From assembly GCA_019843655.1 (NCBI GenBank), contig JACDQD010000006.1, forward strand, positions 27,732,246-27,796,245: a stretch of DNA of 64,000 bases. Reading direction: 5' to 3'. Both the position numbers and the translations under genes were made by a program. Positions 35,064-46,645 of the stretch are shown in pieces. How positions within the stretch are numbered: position 1 is the first letter of the stretch; the number at the start of each line of letters is the position of its first letter. Source of the stretch: Lethocerus indicus. Taxonomy: Eukaryota > Arthropoda > Insecta > Hemiptera > Belostomatidae. The notes beneath the pieces are model-generated. The model made no database searches. It worked only from the letters and a program-made list of their open reading frames with translations, and was not told the DNA's origin.

Positions 35064-36621
35064 CGGAGGCGGTGGGTAGGGGGTCGTGATCCGAATGCAT
35101 TAGCGGGGAGCTAGCATGCCAAAATGTTGACAACCTCGCCCCTTCCAAACGCTTAGTATGCCACCTGCCCCCTTCTACGAAATCGCCGAGATAAAATCAA
35201 AGATTGGGTGCGGCGCTTCGGGTTAAACGGCACTGTGTAGGGCGGGTTTAATTAGCCTCGACAACTTTTCGTAGGTCGAGAGGATAGCGACACTGATAAT
35301 TGCCAGGGTATTTTTAAGACAACCGATAGATATTACTCACAATTTTAGTAGTGCGCGAGTTGAATAACACTCTGTTGAGACATGAATAATCTTTTCCTTC
35401 ATAAGAAAAATTCTAATTTATATTTTTCTACCCCAAAGCCAAATAAACAGTGGTCAAACTATATTTCTCAAACTATATCACTCGAAAGGAAAGTAGGACC
35501 GTAAATTTATTGAAAATTGTATTTCGCTTGTGGTTGAGTCTGGCGTAGTGCACGTGACGTACGTTATTACGGGTCGAACGCAGGATTTTTTAATAAACAT
35601 ATTTTCAATTGGGAGTTTCAATTTCGGTCAATACACGTGCTCAGGCGATAGAGACCCATGATTGCTTTGTTGGAAGCGCTATCAGTGTGAAAATAAGCCT
35701 TCTGTCGTAGGGCTTACAATACATGTGTTCGGCTATTAAACTATTAAATTACTGGGTTCTATCGGTATTATTATTTATTCCGGTTAATTCAAATTTTCCA
35801 TTTGTCGATATATGGAAGCACCCAAATGAAATTATTTCGATTTTTCTAACTCTACTTTTTTTTACTTTGCCAATGTAAGCGTGATAATTAGGATAATTAC
35901 AAAAAATTCATTTTCCGCTGAGGTTCACACATGCATGCTGTTCGCTCGCAGGAATATTCAGGATCCAATGGAGCCGACCGTTGGGTGAAATTTATCTCGG
36001 ATTAATACAACGTGTAAATTGATAAATACATAATCGGAGTGATGTAAATCCATTATTGGAGGCGTGGGGGGCCCGGTCTCCAGGTGGGGACGTTTTGTCG
36101 GAACTTGGTCTGAGGCTGATTAATGCACGAGGATTGAACAGCCGCCGCTCCCAATCAAGCCGCCCTAATTGTATCACTGAAGTCCATGCCCGTACCTACC
36201 GCTCACTCTCCCTTCTCCTATTACCTCCTGCTCTCTCTCCTGCAGAAACGTGTTTTCAGTTTAATTTTGACAACTCACTATGTCACTACATCCCTCTGTG
36301 TCCGGCCACTGTCCCACGTTCGAACCCTGTCTCGAATTATTTGATATTTATTTGCTATCGGCCCGAACAAGGCAGTTCTCATGTGTTCAAAAATGACGCC
36401 AAAATTGTATAGCTACGTATTTTTTTATTCACGTTGTAATTTTCCCGCCTACAATTTCGCTCACATTATCGTTGTAAAGATCGACCTTTAAATGTTCATT
36501 TCAAACGATAACTTAATCCTCCAGTTACTACGTCAAAATATCATAAGGGAATATGTCGTCTCGTTATCTTCTTCTTATACGCTAAAGATCGAAGAAACCA
36601 AAACATGGCACGACTGTGTTC

Positions 36622-36645
36622 TACTCGCCTTTTCGATTAGTTAGA
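36622..36645 (-). repeat. hammerhead-like relic, cluster member 1
   Basis: Plus-strand TACTCGCCTTTTCG followed by ATTAGTTAG resembles antisense TTTCGGCTTTTCGCCATTGTCAG with a short deletion. It abuts the next copy head to tail. Confidence 0.4.
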
Positions 36646-36675
36646 CCGGCGTAAGCCTTTCGCTATATTCAGAAG
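36642..36675 (-). repeat. hammerhead-like relic, cluster member 2
   Basis: On the minus strand: CTTCTGAATATAGCG, then AAAGGCTTACGCCGGTCTAA. The CTGA start, AGCGAAAGGCT stem II region and CCGGTCTA end are kept; the GAAA box has become TTACG. Confidence 0.55.
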
Positions 36676-36736
36676 AATTGCTTTAGTTATTTGGTATGAA
36701 TTCTTTATAAACCTCAGCGCGTATCCGACGGAGTCC

Positions 36737-36768
36737 CGATGACCATGGCGAAAGCCGTTAACTGTGCA
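36737..36768 (+). repeat. hammerhead-like relic, cluster member 3
   Basis: CGATGACCATGGCGAAAGCC, then GTTAACTGTGC. Stem II GGC-GAAA-GCC is perfect with a GNRA-type loop. GATGA of the first box is present. The GAAA box reads GTTAA and stem III is degraded. Confidence 0.55.
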
Positions 36769-36829
36769 TGGGTAGTGCTATTTTCTGTGCGGCATCCTGT
36801 CAGCGGCGGTGCGTCATTTATTTTAATGG

Positions 36830-36858
36830 TACTGGGCGATGGCGAAAAACCAAATCTG
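36830..36858 (+). repeat. hammerhead-like relic, cluster member 4
   Basis: TACTGGGCGATGGCGAAAA, then ACCAAATCTG. It has one extra base in the first box, retains ATGGCGAAAA exactly, and shows CAAATC in place of GAAACC. Same strand as member 3 and opposite to members 1 and 2. Confidence 0.55.
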
Positions 36859-36859
36859 C

Positions 36860-39800
36860 AAGATAAGACATAAGCTCGTAAGTGTTGTGAGAGAATAGAA
36901 CATTTAACTAGAGTTCATTATGTTAACTTAAGACGCGTGATAGTAACCCATCGCTTTTTGTGCTACCCCAGATGAACAACAATAAACAAAAGCGGGTATT
37001 ATTACATTGCCGGAGTTCTCCGCGGGCGACATATTTATTGCAGCCGCGTTGGGGCTGAATAAAAGACGTTTAATTTATTCAAAGGTTTGAGCGTAAAACC
37101 GCTGTGTAGTAGTGACCCTCAACTCGGCCGCCGTGAGATGTTTTTATCCTGGCCTGCTATGATATACGATCGGCAGACAGACCGAGCTCAAACCGCCCCC
37201 TTTTGTGAAGTAAATTGCGTTTCCTCTCCCGCATTATTAGAATTCCAAATTCTCCATGTAAATTCACAGAAGAAGGAATTTTACATTTAGGAGTAAAGAC
37301 CGGCCCGTATTTTATTCTGTCGCGGCTATATGCTCCGGTTTGTTGTCTGAATTAATTTCAGTTTCTGTTAATTCCCTCGTGTAAATCCTGGAGTCATAAA
37401 TTCGTCTTTTTTCCCTAGAAGTATGTATTTATAATCGCAGTGCGGAAAATCATACCAGTGCACTGGCACAAGATGTACAATATAACTGATCGGTGTAATC
37501 AGCTAGAGATTGTTTTCTATCGTCTTCATTGTCCTTGTCGGTTTGTGGCAACGAAGACAAAATTTAATAATCGAATTTTTACATCAATGGAGTTTATTAC
37601 AAGCTCAAGTTTGAGTGTTCCTTAATAATATGGTAATTATAATTATTTGTATTATAAATAAATACCAGTATTTAAGGCACCTAAATAATGATTGTTGCAA
37701 CAGTATTACACTTTGGCAGCTTGCAGTGAAGAGTGCAAAAAACGCTGATTAATCAAGAGGGGGTTGATTGTACTTTTTGTCTGTAATGAAAATTCTTAAC
37801 TTGTATCTGATATTAAAACATCTCCCACGAGAGAGTGCGTCAGCGCTTATTCGCAACGTTACCAACATGCAATCCGATTATATCATTAATCTTGTCGTAC
37901 GGATAATGTCGTCCATCTCATATTCCGTTGCCAAATGGATGGATACAGTCGAAATCCAACATATGGGCGTACAATAAAGGCCGTACAAGGGGCGATTACC
38001 GAGGTTCGGGGAGGGATTACAATGCGACAATTTTGCTAATGCGAGCCGGGCAGGAACGTGCGTCGTGCTCCTTTCGCCAGGGGATACATTTCAATCGGTG
38101 CAGCATCGATTTATAGGTTTCCACAATGTTATTAGGCTAAGGTCGCTTTGTCCCCAGTGCCATTGTCCCCGCGTACCCCCGATTTATAATATTTTTTTGT
38201 AGCCGGGGCTATATTGTCCCTGGGGTCATGACGGGGTGCAGCTGCTCCCCGGTTAAGGGGGCAGCCGTAAGCGGCTTCTTAACCTTCGTCGCAAGGCCGC
38301 TTTCCCTTTCTCAGAGCCATTCATCCGCTCCCCCAACCGCCGTTTATAATCACCTTCAATCCGATATGTTCAATATCCCTCCGACATTAAGATATGGCAC
38401 CGCTGTCCCTTATGTACTAACATTGAACTGTCAGTCCTGACAGAATCTGAGTGTGTTGACAGGATGTTTCAGCAGTCGACTACCTTGTTATACTACTGAT
38501 GGAATGTTACTAACGATGTGGAGTAAATTAAGCCGATCATCGCAGATTATTAGCGTTAATTATAAGTCGAACTAATCTAGAGAGATTGCTATTGGTTATT
38601 GCCGGGTATTGTAGCTTATATAAGCTACGTTAAAAGTAAAAAATATTGTATTATCTTTCTAATTTGTGCAGTATTGAATCTTTCTATTTTGAGAGAACGC
38701 GATGTCACGCCCGAGTGTGACAGGGCATCAAACTGTCAGTTTATTTAGCGCTGTAATTTGGTATTAGCTGTTTGTGAACAAGAACTGAGGGTGCAAATTT
38801 ATTTAATTTGTTCGAGCGTTTTTCACTCCCGGATAATGGGGATCAACTATGCAAATTCTCCTTTGTGGTTAAATATAGGCCGGAGTGGTATCGTTTAGCG
38901 GGCCTGTGCTAAACTGCCGAAAGAATTTCTCTGTGGGTAACGCGACTCGGGGTCGCTGTACTGGTCGGCTCGCCTGTTCTCCCCTCAAGGGCCTCATGTT
39001 TCTTATGAAAGGGAAAGTATGCGGTAGTGCCCTACACGGAGTCGGATTTAGGAATTTTCTACCAAGTTTGGGGAAACCAGAGCACAGGTTTCCTGGCTGC
39101 TTGCTGCTCTGTAAATACGGTAGCCACGCAATGTGTTTGTTTCGGAAGTTTGTTTATACTTTATAATAATATCATTCGAGCAATATGATTAAACCTCCTC
39201 CTATATTAACCTGCATCTACGTATATACAATGTACAGTGAAAAATGAAAATTCTGACAAGTTTCACGTTGTGACCAATATTACCTTAAAGCTAGAAATAC
39301 GACTAATGTGCGAAGACAAATTTTGAAATTCATAATAGCCATCAACCGGACATATCCATCGGCTCTGGTATCCTTGACAGAGCAGGGGAATTACAGGCAG
39401 TTCGAGTGAAAGCATTTTCAAGGCTTTTCCGATTGCTGTACGTCACCTACTGTTAACAGTTAATTATGTTAGACAAATATAAATAATGTTTAATAGAAAA
39501 TGGGGTACAAATTATTCCTCTCAATTAGTATAAAAATATGTTTCACTCATCTGTTTGATAACTTGTTTCGAAAATTAATTCTAAATTGATAATAATATTT
39601 AAGGGACTGGAAGTTACGTCATTCTTCCTATAAAATAAATTTTAAACACATTTATTTTAACTATGGGTACTCATCGACTGAATCACCTAATCAGTTTTAT
39701 TATCTGACAGTGTCGAATGCTAATTATAATTACTGGAAAAATTCTGGAGTAGGTGGTTATGACTACAACAATAATCTACTTCTCGCCCCTAGTAAGTGCA

Positions 39801-42800
39801 AATTTTATAATACTTTGCTAAGATCTATCTTTGAGATTCGGTGTTCAAATATATTAAAATAGTCAAGTATATTTTATGTATATCTGCATGGAAGTTATAT
39901 TTCAATTTCACGGTTGGGTAAAGAACTTCGGTCTGTCAGAAATCAGCCTGAAGCATATTGAACAGGCTTATCGATTGAGTTACCCGGAGTGAGGGAATTC
40001 CAGGAGGTGTTCCAAGTGTGGAATATTAAGTCGGTATAACGCAGGTGTCGGGTGACGCAACGTGGTGTGGCATTCAAAGACGCAGACTTGCCCCCGACCG
40101 GCCTCCCGCCAAGGACATTCCACCGTTTGCCCTTATTTATTCTCCGTGGAATATTTCGAAATCTAGCGAATGTGTCCGAATTTCCGTCGAAAATTATAAA
40201 CAGGGAACATAATATTGAAAGTGGGAGAATAGTGTATGTCGAGACGAAAGTCTGCTTTCGTACTTGGGACACCCATAAAACGTTTTTGAATTTATTTTTG
40301 ATTACCGCAAAAACCTCGCCACGTGGATATGATTTCTTCACTGGAATCTCTCATATTTTCATTTCAAACAGTACAATATTTTTTTATGGCTACCATAATT
40401 TACTGCTTATTTTTCTTCTAATTGTTCAATTTTTTTATTATTATTGCAGTTATTTAATATAAAATATTGTACACATTCTTGTCTACGTTTTGGGTATTCG
40501 TTCTTTTCACTGGATGATGCGACTTTTATTGTTGCGGAATATTGGGTTGTTTTAAGATTTTTATTAAGGAAAATAATAATAATAATAATGAGGGAAATAA
40601 TATCTATAGACAATAACTAGGATACTTGTCGTTTTGCAGGTCGACGGATGCGAGTAATTCAGTGTTACTTTTAGACTCTAGATTACTTAAGCTCATTTAA
40701 TTACTAGTACCTTAACATGTTCCTCTCCAGGTATCTCACCATTTGCGATAAGTTAGCGTCAAGCTCTAAATGTAATGTGGGTGAAGACATTATATTGGGA
40801 ATTGAATTCCGGGTGATGGTGTAATATCACCGACCCCACCGCATATCGTCTTGATCCTTTGAACCCATTCAATGGCCCTTAATTGCCCCGGCCCCATATG
40901 AGATCGCCCATTGTCCAAGGTGCCGGGCCCTGATATATTGTATTGCCGACGTGAATTCTCCCGGAAAACCGATATAAAATGTCCCTTATCCCGGAAGAGA
41001 TCCCGATCAGGAACAACCGATAAACCGATTCTCTTGTAAATTAACTCCAAGGCTCTCCACTGTCTGCTGTCGACATTTCCTGTTAATTGGGAACTTGAAG
41101 TAATTAACCCGGCGAATTTAAGTTTTAACGGATTTCCAATGTATATTCCCAACGTGGGTTAGTTCAGTGTTCGTTAATTTACTGTTCGTCATTCTACTAG
41201 GTTCATTTACATTTTTAGATTACTTAAAACATGCGGTGATTTCAGGTATACCTTTCGGCCGATAATAGATAGTATAGGTTTGTATATTTTTTATGTACTA
41301 TATATAATATATACTAATGGAATGCAGGCTGTACAAACATGATTCGTTTCAAAAGTTCTTTGTGATAACTACGCAGTTATTTAAACTTCCCACTTATGCC
41401 CTGAGTGTTTTATTTGGCCCAGATCCAACTTCGTTTTCACCCCGATGCTTGTGTATTTAAATGACTAGTACTTAGCTCCCACTTTGCGCTTTTAAATTAT
41501 TTTCCCACTCTTATATTATTTCAACAGTTAGTATTTTTCAAAACTTAATTGTGGTCTATCATTCGTGTGATATTCGGTATTCTGTATTGTATCAGTAGCC
41601 ATATCGTTCGTAAGATAGTGAGATCCTTATGTGTGTCGGCCGCCAATCCATCTCGTCGAAAACAGTGAAGAGCTTATTGGGCAAAATTACGAGTCCCTCA
41701 ACCATAAATTTGTCAAATTAAAAAAAAATATTCGAGCTTTCAACAATTTCAGCCAAAATAAACCTCTGGCCGATGACAAATCAACTCGTCAGAAAAACAA
41801 ATACGAGAATGAGGTACTAGAAGCACGAATTATGTTTCAAAGCATTACTTTGTGACATAATAGAATAAATTGTATTTTATTCGTTTTATTTATTATTGGT
41901 CTACTTGAGATAAAAAAAACAGCGACAAACAATGCAAAATATAACCTGTATTATTGTCGATTGATTACTTGTACGTTTCTCATCATGCTGAATGATGAAT
42001 TTGCGAAATTAATCTACTCCCGAACTTGTTTTATATCCGATTTCTTGTCGATCCCAAATTTTTGAAATGATGACATTGAAGGTGAACGACCCATCGGTTG
42101 TATTGAACTGCTTAAGAAGTAATATAAATGTGACACGTCACACTGCATCGGTCTGTGCATATGCACGAGTTCTCACGAATTCAGTTCTCTCGAATAAAGC
42201 AACATCATCTCCTTGCCGTTGAAGCATTTTTTTTATTCTCGTCTTGTCCAGTTTCTCCATTGCGTGTAAGCGAAATATGACCTTTCTCGTTTCCTGTTTA
42301 TTGGATTTTGTCGGCACGATTGTTTTTTTCGTGGGCTAGAAATGTAAGAAATCTGCAGAAAAATAGAGTATAAATTACAAATCATTTGTTCAATTGATCA
42401 GTTACAATTACTGATATAGCCCACTTATCTAATGAGTTGGGGTGATTGCGGACTTGATGCTAAAACTATACCGTTTATATTTAGCCTCTTATTTTTCGTG
42501 ACCAAAGAAATTTTTGATAATAAAAGAATTGGAGCACTCCATTGTCCGAGTGCAGTATCGCTGGACCGGATATGAGTTTGGCAAGACAATAACAACTGAT
42601 GATTACAGTCTAATGGCATTTGGCAATTTGCCTTTCGTGTTGAGGGGCAATTTGGCGCCAGTTCCCAACAACAGAGCACTTCTCCTATTTTCATGTTTTG
42701 TAATTCTTTCGAATTATCCTTCCAATGAAAATTAACATAGTAGTTGTCACAATAACTCATTAATTTTGAAATATTGTAGTGTATAAAATCTCTATTTATG

Positions 42801-43360
42801 TTTATAATACTTGTTTGCCATGACGCATCAAGTGATTCCCAATTAAATGAATCCAGAATTTTAAGCCTTAGTGGAGATCTATATTTGTTAAATTTGAAGA
42901 CAAGTTATGTTTGTTTTAACGGAATCAAAGGTGAATAATATCAATTTAAAAATCGATTATACTTAATCAATTTTGATTGCTCGTGGCCCACATTTGCAGT
43001 AGGAGAATTGTATTGTAGGGAGCTGGGACAAGTGGTTTCCCCGTTGGTGCCAATCGCCCAGTTTAAAATTGGAACTCCGGACGGAACAGTGTCGCAAAAC
43101 GATGTTACGCAAGCTTTATTTGTCCCCCCGCACTTTTATTGGGCGCAGTGCTTTATTCGATTGTTGCCTATCGCCTGTATTAAACTGAAACATGATCAGG
43201 CAACAAACAGAATGATTGAATTGATCGTTCCGGTCTGTGACGTTGAAAGGACGAAAAGAAAACGAAGAGTTTTCGGAGTATTATTAATAACTTTACCGCG
43301 CGGAAAGGGTGCGTAAATTTAAGCGTTAATGCTTTTTCACATCATAAATATTAGATAATT
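36860..43360. other. non-coding stretch
   Basis: No exon recognised. GC-richer mosaics at 38100-38400 and 40800-41130 carry CATATG, CCATTGTC and TTAATTG strings but nothing diagnostic. Overlapping opposite frames at 39943-40462 (132 and 136 codons) cannot both be genes and show no domain; the minus frame 40790-41152 (120 codons) is likewise unidentified. An 18-bp palindrome lies at 38611. Confidence 0.5.
38611..38628. other. 18-bp perfect palindrome
   Basis: GTAGCTTATATAAGCTAC is identical on both strands. It could be a dimeric protein site or a fold-back remnant, or chance. Confidence 0.5.
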
Positions 43361-43385
43361 TGGTTTCTTCACACAGGTGATAATG
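43358..43385 (+). other. weak ratchet-like splice junction
   Basis: A T/C-rich stretch ends in CACAG (to 43376), joined to GTGATA. Acceptor and donor halves are both plausible but not strong, and the branch-point context is unclear. Confidence 0.2.
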
Positions 43386-43389
43386 ATTA

Positions 43390-46290
43390 AGGTAAATGTC
43401 TTTATTGCAGTTAGTTTCGAATGAGACTCATCACGGTTGAACAATATTTAATCTTCGTAAACGAAATTTGGGCTCGGCGCCTTCTATTCTTGGGGCGTGA
43501 AAAGGCCTTGTTTTATTTCAAGTAAGAACTTTAATTTGGTCGTATTTCGTCAGCGTATGCACTTGCTCCCCTGCGGAACCAAACCCGGGTGTTAATTAAA
43601 TTCTGTGTCTGGAATATAAATGAGACAAATGCTTAGCACCTTCCCCCACTCTTTCGACTCGGCCACGAAGGTAAACCCTTAAGTTTAATTTTATTAATTT
43701 CCCGTTATTTTCGGAGTTTCAGTATAATTCCAGACTAATTTTTCTGTTATCTAATTTTCTGCCTAATAGCTGTTTTAGGCTTTTAGTTTATGATAGCTAA
43801 TAGTTTCCAATATGCCAAAATTTACATCCAAACGCTATTGTCCTATCTCGGACGGGGACCTATTTAGTTTGCACTATGAAAACTATATTTTTGTTAACCG
43901 ATCCAAATTATCGGTCGTAACTCTGACATGCTTAAAAGTTTCCAGACGTTATAAATAGTCCAACTTTACGTGCGCACTCCGTATATGATTATATGAAATT
44001 TAACTGGAATGTAGGTCGACATGTACCGTTGTGGCGGCCTGTGTATTCTTCGTGATACAGGCGCTGCGGAAACTTGTTCTAGCATTTCACCGTTGTTTCC
44101 CCCGCGTGTGTTTTGTATGAGAAATTCCTCGAAGCAATTACCTTTAGTGTGCACGGCTGTCTATATGATCCGGAGTCGTAGTCATTTCGGGCTGGCTCCT
44201 GCGGGCGGATGAGGGCGGACAATGGTTTCCGCGCGGGTTTTTGCCAATCTCACAGGGACCAACACTGCCGCAGCCGCGATTCGGTTAATTTCCCCCGGAA
44301 GCCGCCCCACTAATTGGGGGAGCAAAGTTTAAACCTTTATGGGCTGTAGGGGCGTACTTTTGTATCGGGTTCTCCCTATTAAACGAACGCAGAGCCGCTT
44401 GAGGTTGCATAAATGGGAAAACCTCCAATGTAAAAGGCTACTCCTCTCTGGCTCCAGGTGAACGCCGAAAACTACAGAAAACTACCGGCCGAATTAAACT
44501 ATTGTACCCTTAATGTCATTAACTTATAGTCACGACTGTTTTTGTTTCCAAATTGGATATGTTATCCCTAACAAGGTGGGGCGTCTGCGGTAATGTCCAT
44601 ATCCCAACTTTGATGCCATATCACCTAATTTAATGGTGAAGATAGTATTATATTGTCTTAATAATGTGTTTCACCCGTTTGTGTTGGCCGTAAATGTTCT
44701 TACAAAGCGTAGAATGGATGTTGTAATATTCACTCCTTTATTTGGTCAAAAAGATTGCATATCGAATTTGTATTCTATGATGAAATATACTAGTAAGTAC
44801 GTGTTTAAGCGTCGATTTTGTGGGCGGGTATTGATTTTCTACTGAGAGTTAGTCTGAAAAGTTGGTTAACGGTTTTGCTTAGGTCGACGAGAAGACAAAG
44901 CCAGATAGGCTCCTTGGTAATAATTCGAAAGCCGGGGGTCGGTCGGGTCAGTTTCCTTTTCGCCAAGTTGTGTCCTCAGAGCTCGGCTCTGGAGTTCTTT
45001 CTACTCTTGGACTTCAACCACTTCACTACTTATCCGCCGAGCTCTGAACTTCTGAACCTCCGCCCGCCTAGTTTCTTGTGCCCTCTCTTATTCTTTTCGG
45101 TCTCGGATCCCACGTGTATTTCAGTCCGAGCCCAGCCATCATGTTTTCTGTATTGTCCTGTGGAGAAAAACAATGGGAAAAAACTTTTGGGTCGGGCGAA
45201 AGTTTAGTGTTTGTGTTTTGGAAAGTACACTGCTAAACCCGTCAGTCTTCTGAAATGTAATGGATTTTTAATTATATTAAAGTATATCTGGCTATACACA
45301 ACAGTAGTCAGTATGAGGTGTACTCAGTTGGCAGTAATATCGTGTCCCTCAACACGATTCGTACTCTTATATTACATTATTAAATTTACTACACTGATTT
45401 TAAGTCTTTTACATGCATTGTAAACCGGAGCTCTGGGGTCTTAGGATTTCGGATTATATATAACTTGATTCCTAGCGTTGAATATGAAATAACTGAAAAG
45501 CTTTGAAACACAATTATGCTAAATATCTGTCCTCTGTAGAAGGTAAACCGTCTCCCTGTCTGGGGCGTTAGAGTTGTCGACCTTGACGTACTTAAAGATA
45601 CTGTTAGCTCAGGAGAGCTATTTGTTGGAAATGACGTGCTCTCTGGTTTTATATCACAATACCTGCCCCAGAAATTAATGTTTCGTTCTCTTTGCTGAAA
45701 TCAAAATAAATGTTTAAGGTGGTTTAATGTCTTATAGTCGGATGTGTGGGGGAACCTGACAAATAACTTAAAAACTTTGATGTTTTATTATCGAAACCGT
45801 GGAGAGAACCTCAATTACTCTATTTTCTGTTTTTTGCAGATTAAACATCTTAATTTACAATTAACATCCGAGGTTATTGTTCACGTATTATCTGTTTAAG
45901 GTTATCTATTAATATATATCTCCGAAATAGTTGAATAACGTAGGGATGAACTTAAAATATGACATTAGTATAACGTGAAGTTTCCTCGTGGAGTGGCCCC
46001 GTCCATGCACTTAGCAACAAACTATTCTGAACACCACTGCAGAAATAAATCTTGTACTGGGACAGGGGTGCAACATAGGCACTTGTAGTGAGCCAAGCTT
46101 TAGTACCCTAATCTTGCAGTATCTGGTAAGACTTGTAGCTGGAATCGCTTGGAGAGGGAAACATTGCAGTCATAGTGCTGGCAGCCTGATATTTGACTCC
46201 GTGTATTTCTAAAATACTCCTACTGATTGTGAATTGAAGCCAAAACGGGCGAGTGGAAACAAAGAATAGCGCGAGCGATAATATTTTCGT
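43390..46290. other. non-coding stretch
   Basis: Includes a pyrimidine tract and CAG joined to GTGAAC at 44441-44463 (a weak splice-like junction) and a 129-codon plus frame at 44818-45207 without domains. A possible sense hammerhead relic near 45777-45803 keeps TGATG and TCGAAACCG but lacks stem II. Otherwise nothing seen. Confidence 0.5.
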
Positions 46291-46298
46291 CGTTAATC

Positions 46299-46324
46299 GA
46301 TTCGGTTTGTTCCCACTGTTACTG
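46299..46324 (-). repeat. hammerhead-like relic
   Basis: Plus-strand GATTCGGTTTGTTCCCACTG and TTACTG match the antisense family sequence without gaps at 17 of 26 positions. On the minus strand it retains CCGAATC near the GAAA box and CAGTAACAGTGGG for the 5' half. Confidence 0.4.
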
Positions 46325-46620
46325 GGGCCATATCAGATTATCGTGCACTTCAGAAAGCTTATCCAATTTTCGTCTGTTCCGTAATTAAATTCCCATTGTT
46401 TTATTTATACAAAAGGGAATACTAATTTAAATTTTTAAATTATATCAGATCGTTTATAAAGGCTACCGGGATGATAATTTTGTCGCTTAATCCTAAGTAT
46501 ATATAACATCAATAGGATCTCATTTTTTCGTTGTTGAAGTAACACATTTTTATTGGAATGACATGCGCATATGCACTACTTTAGCCTCTGTCATCTATTT
46601 CATTAAATATTCAAACGTGA

Positions 46621-46645
46621 GATTTTCTATTACCGTTGTCAGTAC
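46621..46645 (-). repeat. hammerhead-like relic, 5' half
   Basis: On the minus strand: GTACTGACAACGGTAATAG, then AAAATC. The 5' edge GTACTGACAA matches the family well; stem II is expanded by about three bases and the 3' half is lost. Confidence 0.4.

Larger units (their letters stand above)
34040..36620. other. non-coding stretch with a G-rich island
   Basis: The notable part is 34905-35095: a GGT/GGA repeat followed by G-runs. The 129-codon minus-strand frame over it is proline-rich low complexity, not a recognisable protein. The frame 36056-36412 (118 codons) has no domain. Nothing else is supported. Confidence 0.55.

Noticed and set aside
34759..35148. 129-codon proline-rich minus-strand frame
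   Set aside because: It is the translation of the GGA/GGC-rich low-complexity tract; the poly-proline run comes directly from the trinucleotide repeat.
38491..38516. CTACTGATGG string on the plus strand
   Set aside because: Matches only the first ten bases of the hammerhead family; no stem II or GAAA box follows.
39943..40462. Overlapping opposite frames of 132 and 136 codons
   Set aside because: They are mirror frames of the same DNA without domains. The plus frame ends in a Phe/Tyr-rich tail produced by T-rich sequence.
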